Source: Acidobacteriota bacterium (lineage in GTDB: Bacteria; Acidobacteriota; Thermoanaerobaculia; Multivoradales; Multivoraceae). From it: a stretch of DNA of 64,000 nucleotides. The stretch's first letter is position 1, and each line of letters opens with the position of its first letter. The translations under genes were made by a program, and so were the position numbers. Of the stretch, positions 27,375 to 36,144 are shown in pieces. The notes beneath the pieces are model-generated. The model was not told the origin of the DNA, did not search any database, and saw nothing but the letters and a program-made list of their open reading frames with translations. The stretch covers positions 2,075,778 to 2,139,777 of the forward strand of contig JAPOWR010000001.1 of NCBI GenBank assembly GCA_026707545.1, in the 5' to 3' direction.

Positions 27375-27658
27375 GCAAGACGGTCCGGCCACCGGCGCCT
27401 CGCGTGGAGGACGCGGAGAATCTCGACCGCGTCGTCACGGACCCGGTACGGAATCACGTACGGGCTCCCGGCAACAACCAGCTCTCGCGTGCCTGAGACC
27501 CGCCCGGGGCGCCCGAATGCCGGATGTCGCGCGAGCCGGTCGACGGCGCTGACGACGGAGGACGCCACCCGTCGCGCGGCCTCGGGATCGTCGTTCGCAA
27601 TGTACGCCCGCGATTCCTCAAGGTCGGCGATGGCGCTCCGAAACCAGACGATCCTCAA
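27371..27658 (-). CDS. RelE/ParE-type toxin
   Basis: 95 residues. MRIVWFRSAIADLEESRAYI, RVASSVVSAVDRLARHPAFG, RELVVAGSPYVIPYRVRDDA and VEILRVLHARRRWPDRLA follow the ParE/RelE pattern, including the C-terminal HxRRxWP used in these toxins. ParE members poison gyrase, RelE members cut mRNA on ribosomes; sequence alone does not settle which. Its ATG overlaps the antitoxin stop by 4 bp, the normal antitoxin-first order. Confidence 0.85.
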   Translation of the reverse strand: MRIVWFRSAIADLEESRAYIANDDPEAARRVASSVVSAVDRLARHPAFGRPGRVSGTRELVVAGSPYVIPYRVRDDAVEILRVLHARRRWPDRLA

Positions 27659-27909
27659 CGAGGAGGTTCTCGCTCGTTCCCGGAACCCCAGGACCCGAGC
27701 CAGGCAGTCACTCTGCCGTGCTCGACGAACTCCGACGCTGGCGCGGTGGCGGCTTCTTCGAGAGTTCGGCGGATCTCCTCAACCTGCCATTCGTTCACGT
27801 CCAGGTACTCGTTCAGCGCTTTGGAGGCGAGAAAGGCCTTGGACCGCTCGGTCGACTTCGCGAGCCGGTCGAGCCGCCGGTGCGTGTCGTCGTCAAGTCG
27901 CAATGTCAT
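27655..27909 (-). CDS. Ribbon-helix-helix antitoxin (ParD/CopG-like)
   Basis: 84 residues. MTLRLDDDTHRRLDRLAKST is the beta strand and first helix of a ribbon-helix-helix DNA-binding domain, and SKAFLASKALNEYLDVNEWQ the second. The C-terminal tail would wrap the toxin. AGGAGG lies 14 bp before this ATG but only 5 bp before an in-frame TTG three codons earlier, so translation may begin at 27918. The protein should repress its own promoter, which must lie in the 70-bp gap upstream. Confidence 0.82.
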   Translation of the reverse strand: MTLRLDDDTHRRLDRLAKSTERSKAFLASKALNEYLDVNEWQVEEIRRTLEEAATAPASEFVEHGRVTAWLGSWGSGNEREPPR

Positions 27910-27979
27910 CGTGGGCAAGGCAGCCTCCTGCACTCCGTTGCGTTCATCTGCATTCAGTATACGACGTAGCCGCCGCCGG

Positions 27980-29248
27980 TCACTCCCCGCCGGTCGCGGC
28001 CGACTCCGCCGATCCGAGTTCAATCAACTCGAAGACGCCGAACATCATCTCGTCCGTCGACTCGAGGCCGAAGCCGACGTCGCGGGTTGGGTCGGGGTTG
28101 TCCGGATTGTCGGCAGAGTTGTCGTAGACCGCGACGATCTCGATCACGCTTCCCTCGGGTAGGAGCTTGGGCTCCTCCGGGTAGTAGAAGAGTTGCCAGT
28201 CGAAGTCGTACTCCGGCACGTCCAGAAGAGTCTCGCGGCGGCCGTCCGGGTAAACCGCGGTGAACGACATCCGCTTGCCGCGCATGTGCATGTGCGGGAA
28301 GTAGGAGACGATCTTCGAAGCGGTCTTCACCTCGTGCCGGGCCTCGAGCCGGTGCTCGGAGGCGCCCGCCGGAATCGAGAAATCCGTCGTTCCCGCGAGG
28401 ATGGCGGAGATCTCGGCCTCCATCTCTCCATCGCCGAAGTAGAGGCCGATCCGGGTCCTGTCCGTCGTCTCGGACCTGCCGTTCGGGTGGTAGTGCTGGT
28501 TCATGACCAGAAGCTCTCCGGGCTCTACCCAACGCCCGGCGCCGTCCGGGAACACGGTCGGTGCCGTGCCGGCGGCCCAGATCGCAAGAACGTTGAAGCG
28601 TCCGTCGTCCTCAACGCCGTCGGTCTCGCCCCGGATGTTCTCCGCCTCGCGCTCCTGGTTCAGGTTGACCATGAAGGCAACCTGATGGTGGTTCACCGTA
28701 CGGTCGCCCGGCCGGAACTCCACCGCTCTCACCCAGCGGCGCTCCGGGATGTTCAGCAGCACGAACTGATTCGGGAACAGATCCGGCCCGTCCGCCGGCA
28801 CCGTGACCTCCGGCAACTCGATCACGTAGTCCGGTTCGCCCAGACGCCAGCCCTCCGTGAACTCGGGCGGCTCGGGCATCGCCGCCGGATCGCCCGGTTT
28901 CGCCCCGCCTTCGACCCAGGAGACGATCGTGTCGATCTCCAACTGGCTCAGCCGTGCGTCGTTCGTCCACTCGCCGTGCTCGGGGCTCGCAAACCACGGC
29001 GGCATCTCGCCGCTGGCGACGACGCGCTGAATCGACCGGGCCCACGGCCGCGCGTCGCGGTAGGTCAGGAGCGACATCGGCGCGATCTCGCCCGGCCGGT
29101 GGCAGCCGACGCAGTGGCGCATCAGAATCGGCGCCACGTCGTTGCTGAAGACCCTCGAGTCGGCGTCGGCGGCGCCAGCCGGCAGGGCGAGCGCCGAGGC
29201 GAGGCCAAGGACGGCAACCGTGGCCATCTGGAACATCGAACGCACCAT
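27980..29248 (-). CDS. Cytochrome c / copper type II monooxygenase-like secreted protein (copy A)
   Basis: 422 residues. Signal peptide MVRSMFQMATVAVLGLASAL, haem motif CVGCH within DVAPILMRHCVGCHRPGEIA, then copper-site motifs NHHQVAF, NQHYHPNG and PHMHMRGKRMSF. The order is that of the 16229 protein but without its C-terminal extension. It ends ATGGE like its neighbour, showing a recent tandem duplication. The start at 29248 is taken because it gives the signal peptide and lies 22 bp after the upstream stop. Predicted periplasmic redox enzyme; substrate unknown. Confidence 0.8.
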   Translation of the reverse strand: MVRSMFQMATVAVLGLASALALPAGAADADSRVFSNDVAPILMRHCVGCHRPGEIAPMSLLTYRDARPWARSIQRVVASGEMPPWFASPEHGEWTNDARLSQLEIDTIVSWVEGGAKPGDPAAMPEPPEFTEGWRLGEPDYVIELPEVTVPADGPDLFPNQFVLLNIPERRWVRAVEFRPGDRTVNHHQVAFMVNLNQEREAENIRGETDGVEDDGRFNVLAIWAAGTAPTVFPDGAGRWVEPGELLVMNQHYHPNGRSETTDRTRIGLYFGDGEMEAEISAILAGTTDFSIPAGASEHRLEARHEVKTASKIVSYFPHMHMRGKRMSFTAVYPDGRRETLLDVPEYDFDWQLFYYPEEPKLLPEGSVIEIVAVYDNSADNPDNPDPTRDVGFGLESTDEMMFGVFELIELGSAESAATGGE

Positions 29249-29270
29249 GATCAGGATCCTGTCATTGCGG

Positions 29271-30536
29271 TCACTCGCCGCCGGTCGCGTCCGACTCCGC
29301 GCTCTCGTCCGAAGCAACTTCGATCAGCTCGAAAATGCCGACCATCATCTCGTCCGTCGAGTGGAAGCCGAAGCCGATATCGAGGGTCGGATCCGGGTTG
29401 CGGGGGTTCGTCGCGGAGTTGTCGTAGCGCGCCACGACCTCGACCACGCTTCCGGCCGGCAGTACTTTCGGCGCCTCCGGGTAGTAGAAGAGCTGCCAGT
29501 CGAAGTCGTACTCCGGCACGTCCAGGAGGATCTCGCGGCTGCCGTCCGGGTACACCGCGGTGAACGACATGGCCCGGCCGCGCATGTGCATGTGCGCGAA
29601 GTAGGACACGATCCGCGAATCCGCCCCGAGTTCGTGGTGGGCCACGATCCGATGGTCCGGAGCGCCGGCCGGGATCGTGAAGTCCATCCTGCCAGCGAGG
29701 ATCGCCTCCACCTCGATCTCCAGCGGGCCCTCGCCGAAGAAGAGGCCGATCCGGGTCCTGTCGGTACGCTCCGAGTCACCGTTCGGATGGTAGTGCTGGT
29801 TGAGCAGCAGCAAGGTGCCGGGGTCCACCCAGCGCCCGGCGCCGTCCGGGAACACGGTAGGCGCCGCGCCGGCCGCCCAGACCGCGAAGATCTTCACGTC
29901 GACGCCGGGGGCTTTCCCGCGCCGCTCGCCGTCCGGCCGCTCCTGGCTGTTGCCCGCACCCATGCCGCCGAATCCGCCCATGAAGGCGATCTGGTGGTGA
30001 TTCACGGTGCGGTCGCCGGGCTGGAACTCCACCGCCCGCACCCAGCGGCGCTCAGGAATGTCCAGCCGCACGAGCTGAGTGGGAGCCAGGTCCGGACCAG
30101 TCGCCGGCACGGTGACGGGCGGCAGTTCGATCACGTAGTCCGGTTCACCCAACTGCCAGCCATCCCTGAACCGCGGCTGCTCGGGCATCCGCGCCGGATC
30201 GCCGGGCTTGGCGCCGCCCTCCACCCAGGCGACGATCGTCTCGATTTCCTCAGGGCTCAGCCGGGCGTCGTTCGCCCACTTGCCGTGCTCGGGATTCGCA
30301 AACCACGGCGGCATCCGGCCACTCGAGACGACCCGTTGGATCGATCGTGCCCAGGGCCGCGCCTCGCGGTACGTCAGGAGCGACATGGGCGCGATCTCGC
30401 CCGGCCGGTGGCAGCCGACGCAGTGGCGCATCAGGATCGGCGCCACGTCGGTGCTGAAGACCGTCGCACCGTCAGCCGCCGCCGCGGCCGGACCGGCGGC
30501 CACAAGGCACCCGGCGACGACGACTCCCGTCCTCAC
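29271..30536 (-). CDS. Cytochrome c / copper type II monooxygenase-like secreted protein (copy B)
   Basis: About 421 residues, aligning end to end with copy A (same CVGCHRPGEIAPMSLLTYR, NHHQIAF, NQHYHPNG, AHMHMRGRAMSF). One extra Gly/Met-rich loop (GGFGGMGAGNS) follows the first HH motif. The start is not certain: no ATG is available, and GTG at 30536 gives a signal peptide MRTGVVVAGCLVAAGPAAAA and a length equal to copy A; a TTG or CTG slightly upstream lies nearer a GGAGGG. Likely one transcript with copy A. Confidence 0.75.
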   Translation of the reverse strand: MRTGVVVAGCLVAAGPAAAAADGATVFSTDVAPILMRHCVGCHRPGEIAPMSLLTYREARPWARSIQRVVSSGRMPPWFANPEHGKWANDARLSPEEIETIVAWVEGGAKPGDPARMPEQPRFRDGWQLGEPDYVIELPPVTVPATGPDLAPTQLVRLDIPERRWVRAVEFQPGDRTVNHHQIAFMGGFGGMGAGNSQERPDGERRGKAPGVDVKIFAVWAAGAAPTVFPDGAGRWVDPGTLLLLNQHYHPNGDSERTDRTRIGLFFGEGPLEIEVEAILAGRMDFTIPAGAPDHRIVAHHELGADSRIVSYFAHMHMRGRAMSFTAVYPDGSREILLDVPEYDFDWQLFYYPEAPKVLPAGSVVEVVARYDNSATNPRNPDPTLDIGFGFHSTDEMMVGIFELIEVASDESAESDATGGE

Positions 30537-31033
30537 GAGATGCAGGCCCAACCCTCCAACGGAACCGAGCACTGGCGAGACACTACCGCAACCGCCCGAT
30601 CCCGAACGGGCGGTTGTGCTCCAAATGCGTGTAGGCGGACGGCGGAGCGGACAAGGAGGGAAGCCCGGATCCGCCGTCCGCCCCACGCCCTCGACAACCC
30701 GTTGGAGCTCAGCGGGCCGCCGGTGAGGCCAGTTCGGGTCGCATGGAACCCGCCCTCGCCGGAAACCTGGCTGCACCGGGCTGGCTCACTCCGACCGCAG
30801 CAACCCCCATGCCAGAAGCGCGGGAGTCGGACGCTTCCGGGAACGGCCCACGCACGGCGCGAGAATCGGCCCGCATCCCGATCCGTTCGAGTGCTCGATG
30901 CGCGACAAGAACGTAGGTTCCGAATCATTGAGCCGACAACAGCGTCGGCGTCCGGCCAGAGTCGAAAACCAAGCTGCTAGAGTCCCGCCTCCACCTAGCA
31001 GCATCCCCATCCCCCCAGGAGACCCAGAGACCA
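30537..31033. other. 497-bp non-coding gap with two strong inverted repeats
   Basis: No convincing frame on either strand. AACCGCCCG at 30590-30598 pairs with CGGGCGGTT at 30607-30615 (9-bp perfect stem, 8-nt loop). GGCGGACGGCGGA at 30634-30646 pairs with TCCGCCGTCCGCC at 30670-30682 (13 bp, 23-nt spacer). Both lie upstream of the copy B gene on the minus strand and could be a leader structure, an operator or an ncRNA. A TAGAGT hexamer at 30978-30983 may be a -10 box for the DUF2911 gene. Confidence 0.4.
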
Positions 31034-31639
31034 ATGTACCGACAGACTGCCTGCCGCGTTCTCATCCTCAGCCTGTGCCTCGCCGTGATCGGCTTCGCCC
31101 CCACCGCAGCGCAGGATCGACCCGCCAGCCCCGAAGGCGCGGCGGCGACCCAGATCGGCGACGCGTGGATCGACATCACTTACAGCCGGCCGATCCTGCG
31201 AGGACGCAGCGGCTACTTCGGCTCCGGCGAGACGTACGGCCAGGCGGCCAACGCCGGCGGTCCCGTCTGGCGGGTAGGGGCGAACGTGACGACCCGGATC
31301 AAGACGGAAGCCGACCTGATGATCGGCGGAACGACGGTGCCCGCGGGCGAGTACAGCTTTTTCATCGACCTGAAGGACGGCGCCTGGACCGCGATCATCT
31401 CGAAACAGGGCTACATGGAGACGTTCGACCGCGCCAAGATGGAAGAGGGCCTCACCTGGGGCGCCTACGGCTACAACCCGGAGCACGATGTCGTGCGCGC
31501 CAGCATGATGACCTCGACAGAGGACTTCTCCATCGACCAGATGACGATCCTCTTCACCGACGTCTCGGACGCCGGCGGTGCGATCGTCGTGATGTGGGAC
31601 AACCAGATGGGCGTCCTGCCGTTCGGCATCGCCCAATAG
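31034..31639 (+). CDS. DUF2911 family secreted protein
   Basis: 201 residues. Signal peptide with cleavage near TAAQD. The mature part has IDITYSRPILRGRSGYFGSG, GPVWRVGANVTTRIKTEADL, VPAGEYSFFIDLKDGAWTAI and SIDQMTILFTD, the conserved pattern of DUF2911, a beta-sandwich family common in Bacteroidota and Acidobacteriota. Biochemical function is not known. An AGGAG lies about 13 bp before the ATG. It stands alone between non-coding sequence and a pseudogene fragment. Confidence 0.85.
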   Translation: MYRQTACRVLILSLCLAVIGFAPTAAQDRPASPEGAAATQIGDAWIDITYSRPILRGRSGYFGSGETYGQAANAGGPVWRVGANVTTRIKTEADLMIGGTTVPAGEYSFFIDLKDGAWTAIISKQGYMETFDRAKMEEGLTWGAYGYNPEHDVVRASMMTSTEDFSIDQMTILFTDVSDAGGAIVVMWDNQMGVLPFGIAQ

Positions 31640-31651
31640 CTCTCGGCTAGC

Positions 31652-31783
31652 TCAGTCCTCCGCGGCGGCCCGGGCCTCCTCGGCCCGGGCGCCGCTCGGC
31701 ACGTTCGGGACCGCCCAATTCGCCTTTGTGGCAGGCATACTCGAACAGCCCGCCGACGGTCACGCCCAAACCGCGCCCGGTGC
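31652..31783 (-). pseudogene. Remnant of a CHEGN-family gene (C-terminal piece, frameshifted)
   Basis: On the minus strand GLFEYACHKGELGG matches the C-terminal EYACHEGN motif of the paralogs at 4368, 9519 and 15011. After one frame change the sequence goes on VPNVPSGARAEEARAAAED then stop, matching the NxLxGAR tail. Nothing upstream matches the rest of the family, because the isomerase-like gene begins there. It is therefore a truncated and frameshifted leftover. Confidence 0.55.
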
Positions 31784-32743
31784 TCAGGCGTCGCACTCGC
31801 GGTAGGCGTCGATCACAGCCCGCTCACCCTCGCGGCCCGGCTTCGAGTTCCCGTGCTCCATGCCGACGATGCCGTCGAAGCCCCTGCTCTTCAGGTGCCG
31901 GAAGACGTTGAGGTAGTTGATCTCGCCAGTGGTCGGCTCCTTGCGCCCCGGGTTGTCGCCCACCTGGATGTAGGCGATCTCGTCCCAGGCCCGGTCGAGG
32001 TTCGGAATCAGGTTCCCCTCGGTGATCTGCTGGTGGTAGAGGTCGTCCAGGATCTTGACCGAGGGCGACCCGACCGCCTTGCAGATCTGGTACGCCTGAG
32101 GAATCCCCGTCAGGAACACGCCGGGGTGGTTCGTCCAGTGGTTGAGCGGCTCCAGCACCGCGACCAGACCCGCCGGCTCCAGGATCGCGGCGGCACGCTT
32201 CAGGTTCTCGATCACGTTGGCGGTCTGGTACTCCCACTCCAGGCCCGGATCGAGCTGACCCGGGACGACGGTGCACCACGTCGCGTTCACCCTCTTGCCG
32301 ACCTCGACCGCCTTCCTCATGTCCGCCTCGATCGCCTCGCGGGCCGAAGAGTCGGAGGAGGCGAAACTCACGCCGCCCCAGGAGGTGTGGGCGACGAAGA
32401 CGCCCATCTCCATCCCCAGACGGTCGAGTTCCGCGGCGATCTTCTCCTGCAGCGCCAGCTCGCGACCGCCCATGCCGTTGTCCTCGAGGGCCCGGAAACC
32501 CTCATCGTGCATGAAGCGAAGCTGGTCGATGTGGTCGTTACCGGCGTGGTGCCGGAACATCCCGAAGTGGGGCGCGTACTTGAGCTGGAATGCGCCTCCG
32601 TCTTCACGCTGGGCGGCACGGGCAGCGGACGTCCCGGGAGCCGCGCCGACGGCAAGCGCCGTTGCCGCCGCGGCGCCTCCGGCGAGAAACTGCCGACGCG
32701 GAATCCGGCTGCTATCAGGAGGACCGACTGTTTTGTTGCGCAT
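31784..32743 (-). CDS. TIM-barrel sugar isomerase-like protein with Tat signal (hydroxypyruvate isomerase family)
   Basis: 319 residues. The N-terminus has a twin-arginine signal (IPRRQFLAGGAAAATALAVG), so it would be exported folded. The barrel matches AP endonuclease 2/hydroxypyruvate isomerase-type proteins: LKYAPHFGMF, VAVLEPLNHWTNHPGVFLTG with the first catalytic Glu, VKILDDLYHQQITEGNL, IQVGDNPGRKEPTTGEINY and IVGMEHGNSKPG with the second Glu. These enzymes use a divalent metal to isomerise hydroxy-keto compounds. Tat export of this fold is common where it acts on periplasmic sugars. Start 32743 is chosen to begin just before the Tat motif. Confidence 0.83.
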   Translation of the reverse strand: MRNKTVGPPDSSRIPRRQFLAGGAAAATALAVGAAPGTSAARAAQREDGGAFQLKYAPHFGMFRHHAGNDHIDQLRFMHDEGFRALEDNGMGGRELALQEKIAAELDRLGMEMGVFVAHTSWGGVSFASSDSSAREAIEADMRKAVEVGKRVNATWCTVVPGQLDPGLEWEYQTANVIENLKRAAAILEPAGLVAVLEPLNHWTNHPGVFLTGIPQAYQICKAVGSPSVKILDDLYHQQITEGNLIPNLDRAWDEIAYIQVGDNPGRKEPTTGEINYLNVFRHLKSRGFDGIVGMEHGNSKPGREGERAVIDAYRECDA

Positions 32744-32802
32744 CGTGGCAGAGTACCAGCCGCTGAAACGGCCAGAACCGACCCGACTTCCGAGGGACCC
32801 AC

Positions 32803-35800
32803 ATGAATCCAACCGCGAACAGGATCCGCTTTCTGACCCCTGCCATCGTCGCTGTTGCAACCGGCACGCTGGCGCCCGCGCTTCACGCGATCGACGTCAC
32901 GGACACGAGGCTGCTGTCCCAGCCCGCGGTCAGCGCCGAGCACGTGGCGTTCGCCTACGCCGGTGACCTCTGGATCGCCGGCCGCGACGGCGCCGGAGCG
33001 CGAAGGTTGACCTCCCACGAGGGGACGGAGACCGGTCCCCGCTTCTCCCCCGACGGCACCCTGGTCGCGTTCAACGCCGAGTACGACGGCAACATCGACG
33101 TCTTCGTCATGCCCGCCGCGGGCGGCGAGCCGAAGCGGCTCACCTGGCACCCGGGCGCCGATCTGGTTCAGGGCTTCACCGTCGACGGTTCGGCCGTGCT
33201 GTTCGCTTCCCAGCGCAGCATGTTCACGAACCGCCACTTCCAGCTCTTCACCGTGCCGCTGACCGGCGGGCTGCCCGCGAAGCTGCCGATCCCGCACGGG
33301 CTGCGCGCCAGCTATTCGTCCGACGGCCGCCGCATCGCCTACATCCCGACGCCGGAGCGCTTCCAGCAGTGGAAGAACTACCGCGGCGGCACAACGTCGC
33401 GCATCTGGATCTACGACACCGGGGACCACTCGGTGCAGACGATCCCCCAGCCCGAGGGCCGCTCCAACGACACGAACCCGACCTGGATCGGCAACCGGGT
33501 CTTCTTCCGTTCCGACCGGGACGGCGAGTTCAACCTGTATTCCTTCGACACGGGCAGCGGCGAGATCGTCCGGCACTCCGACTTCGAGGACTTCCACGTC
33601 GAGGATCTCTCGGGTTCGTCCGACACCGTGATCTACGAGCAGGCGGGCCACCTACACGTCTACGATCCCGCCTCGGACCGGCATGAACGCCTTCGGATCG
33701 GCGTCGCGGCCGACCTGACCGAGACCAGGCCCCGCTGGGTCGAAGGGCCCGAGAACATCAGGAGCGCGTCCATCTCTCCAACCGGCGCCCGCGCCGTGTT
33801 CGGCTATCGGGGCGAGGTGCTGACCTTGCCGGCCAAGAAGGGGGACGCCCGTAACCTGACCCGGACGCCCGGGGTGCACGAGCGCGATCCGTCCTGGTCA
33901 CCGGACGGAGCGAGCATCGCCTTCTTCTCGGACCAGGGCGGCGAGTACGGACTCCACGTCCGGGACCAGGAGAGCGGCGAGGTTCGCCGCTACGAGCTGG
34001 GCGGCGAACGCGGCGGCAACGGCTTCTACCACGGCCCCGAGTGGTCGCCCGACGGCGAGAGGATCAGCTACGTCGACAACTCGATGACGCTGTTCGTCAT
34101 CGATCTCGACAGCGGCGACGTGGCAAAGGTGGCGAGCGAGTACTACTACGGCCCGTCCTTCCCGCCCCGCCCCGGCCACTCCTGGGCGCCGGACTCACGC
34201 TACGTCGCCTACACGTTGAACACCCGCTCCTACATGCAGCAGGTGTTCGTCTACGACGTGGAAGCAGGAACATCCCACCCAGTGACCGACGGGCTGAGCG
34301 AGGTCGGCGAACCGGTCTTCGACCGGAGCGGCGACTACCTGTACTTCCGCGCCTCGACCGATGCCGGACCGGTGAAGCACTGGTTCGCCATGTCGAACGC
34401 GGACATGGAACTGTCGAGCGCGATCTATCTCGCGGTCCTGCGCCAGGACGACGAATCGCCGCTCGCCGCGGAGAGTGACGAGGAGGCCGTGGAGCCGGAC
34501 GAAGACGAGGCGGAGGCCGAGGCAGGCGACTCCACCGAGGTCGAAGCGGAAGCCGACAGCGACGGTGAAGAGGACGAAGGGCCGAGGGTCGAGATCGACT
34601 TCGAAGGTCTGAACCAGCGCATCCTCGCACTGCCCGTCCGGGCCGGCGGCTACAGCAACCTGGAAGCCGGCGAAGCGGGCAAGCTCTACTACCTCCGCTC
34701 GCAGCCGGCGGGCCGGTTCGGCGGGGGCGGCGGCGATCTCGTCCTCTTCAACCTGGAGGATCGTGAGGAAACGGTGCTGCTCTCCGGCGTCAGCGGCTTC
34801 TCGCTCAGCGCCGACGGCAAGAAGCTCCTCTATGCCGGCCAGAACGACTTCGGCATCGCGAACGCCGGCAGCAAGATCAACCGCGGAGAGAGCGCGATCC
34901 CGGTCGACAAGCTCACCGTCCGCATCGATCCGCGCGCCGAGTGGAAACAGATCTACGACGAGGTCTGGCGGATCAACCGCGACTACTTCTACGACCCCGG
35001 CATGCACGGCGCCGACTGGCCGGCGATGGCGGAGAAGTACAGCGGCTTCCTGGTCGACCTCACCACCCGCGCAGACCTGAACAAGGTGCTGCGCTGGATG
35101 TGCAGCGAAATCGCGGTCGGCCACCATCGGGTCGGCGGCGGCGACCGGCGAGCCGACCCGGAGCGCGTGGGCGGGGGCCTGCTCGGCGCGGACTTCGAGA
35201 TCGCCGATGGCCGCTACCGCTTCGCCCACGTCCTGGGCGGCCTGAACTGGAACCCGGAGCTACGCGCGCCGCTCACGGAGCCAGGCGTCTCGGTTTCCGC
35301 CGGCGAGTATCTGCTTGCCGTGGGCGGCGTCGACCTCGAAGCAGCCGACAACGTGTTCGAGCGCTTCGAGAACACCGCCGGAAAGATCACGGACATCACG
35401 GTCGGTCCGAACGCGGACGGTTCAGGCTCACGAACCGTGTCCGTGGTCCCGATCCCGAACGAGTCGGCGCTCCGCAACCGGGAGTGGGTCGAGGGCAACC
35501 TGGCCAAGGTCGACGAGGCCACCGACGGCCGAGTCGCCTACGTCTACGTCCCCAACACGACCACCCTCGGCCACACCTACTTCAAGCGCTACTTCTTCCC
35601 GCAGGTCCACAAGCAGGCGCTGATCGTCGACGAGCGCTTCAACGGCGGCGGCCAGGTAGCGGACTACTACATCGACCACCTGCGGCGCCCCTACATCAGC
35701 CACTGGGCGACCCGCTATGGCGCCGACTTCCGCACTCCAAGCGCGGCCATCCTGGGGCCGAAGGTCATGATCATCGACGAGACCGCAGGTTCCGGCGGGG

Positions 35801-36132
35801 ACCTGCTGCCGTGGATGTTCCGCAAGCTCGGCCTCGGCCCGCTGGTCGGCAAGCGGACCTGGGGCGGTCTGGTCGGCACCCTCGGCTTCCCCATCCTGAT
35901 GGACGGCGGCTTCGTCACCGCCCCGAACCTGGCGATCTGGACCGAGGACGGCTTCGTCGTCGAGAACGTCGGCGTGCCGCCCGACATCGACGTCGAACAG
36001 TGGCCCGCCGACATCATCGCCGGCCGCGACCCGCAGCTCGAGAAGGCGATCGAGATCGTCCTGGAGCAACTGGAGGCGAGCCCGCCGCCCGAACCGGCAA
36101 AGCCGCCGTTTCCGATCCGGGTGCGTCGCTAG
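32803..36132 (+). CDS. Tricorn-type serine protease (S41), secreted
   Basis: 1109 residues. A signal peptide to about residue 29, then tandem beta-propeller blades (FAYAGDLWIAGRDGAGARRL, TGPRFSPDGTLVAFNAEYDG, RDPSWSPDGASIAFFSDQGG), a C1-like linker (YDEVWRINRDYFYDPGMHGA), a PDZ domain (GEYLLAVGGVDLEAADNVFE) and the tail-type protease core. SEIAVGHHRVGG holds the catalytic His, DETAGSGGDLLPWMF the nucleophilic Ser, and a Glu near ENVGVPPD completes the tetrad. Around residues 550-600 there is a highly acidic insert (AVEPDEDEAEAEAGD...) between propeller blades, absent from classical tricorn. It degrades peptides, here probably in the periplasm. Confidence 0.9.
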   Translation: MNPTANRIRFLTPAIVAVATGTLAPALHAIDVTDTRLLSQPAVSAEHVAFAYAGDLWIAGRDGAGARRLTSHEGTETGPRFSPDGTLVAFNAEYDGNIDVFVMPAAGGEPKRLTWHPGADLVQGFTVDGSAVLFASQRSMFTNRHFQLFTVPLTGGLPAKLPIPHGLRASYSSDGRRIAYIPTPERFQQWKNYRGGTTSRIWIYDTGDHSVQTIPQPEGRSNDTNPTWIGNRVFFRSDRDGEFNLYSFDTGSGEIVRHSDFEDFHVEDLSGSSDTVIYEQAGHLHVYDPASDRHERLRIGVAADLTETRPRWVEGPENIRSASISPTGARAVFGYRGEVLTLPAKKGDARNLTRTPGVHERDPSWSPDGASIAFFSDQGGEYGLHVRDQESGEVRRYELGGERGGNGFYHGPEWSPDGERISYVDNSMTLFVIDLDSGDVAKVASEYYYGPSFPPRPGHSWAPDSRYVAYTLNTRSYMQQVFVYDVEAGTSHPVTDGLSEVGEPVFDRSGDYLYFRASTDAGPVKHWFAMSNADMELSSAIYLAVLRQDDESPLAAESDEEAVEPDEDEAEAEAGDSTEVEAEADSDGEEDEGPRVEIDFEGLNQRILALPVRAGGYSNLEAGEAGKLYYLRSQPAGRFGGGGGDLVLFNLEDREETVLLSGVSGFSLSADGKKLLYAGQNDFGIANAGSKINRGESAIPVDKLTVRIDPRAEWKQIYDEVWRINRDYFYDPGMHGADWPAMAEKYSGFLVDLTTRADLNKVLRWMCSEIAVGHHRVGGGDRRADPERVGGGLLGADFEIADGRYRFAHVLGGLNWNPELRAPLTEPGVSVSAGEYLLAVGGVDLEAADNVFERFENTAGKITDITVGPNADGSGSRTVSVVPIPNESALRNREWVEGNLAKVDEATDGRVAYVYVPNTTTLGHTYFKRYFFPQVHKQALIVDERFNGGGQVADYYIDHLRRPYISHWATRYGADFRTPSAAILGPKVMIIDETAGSGGDLLPWMFRKLGLGPLVGKRTWGGLVGTLGFPILMDGGFVTAPNLAIWTEDGFVVENVGVPPDIDVEQWPADIIAGRDPQLEKAIEIVLEQLEASPPPEPAKPPFPIRVRR

Positions 36133-36144
36133 ATCCTCCCGCCG

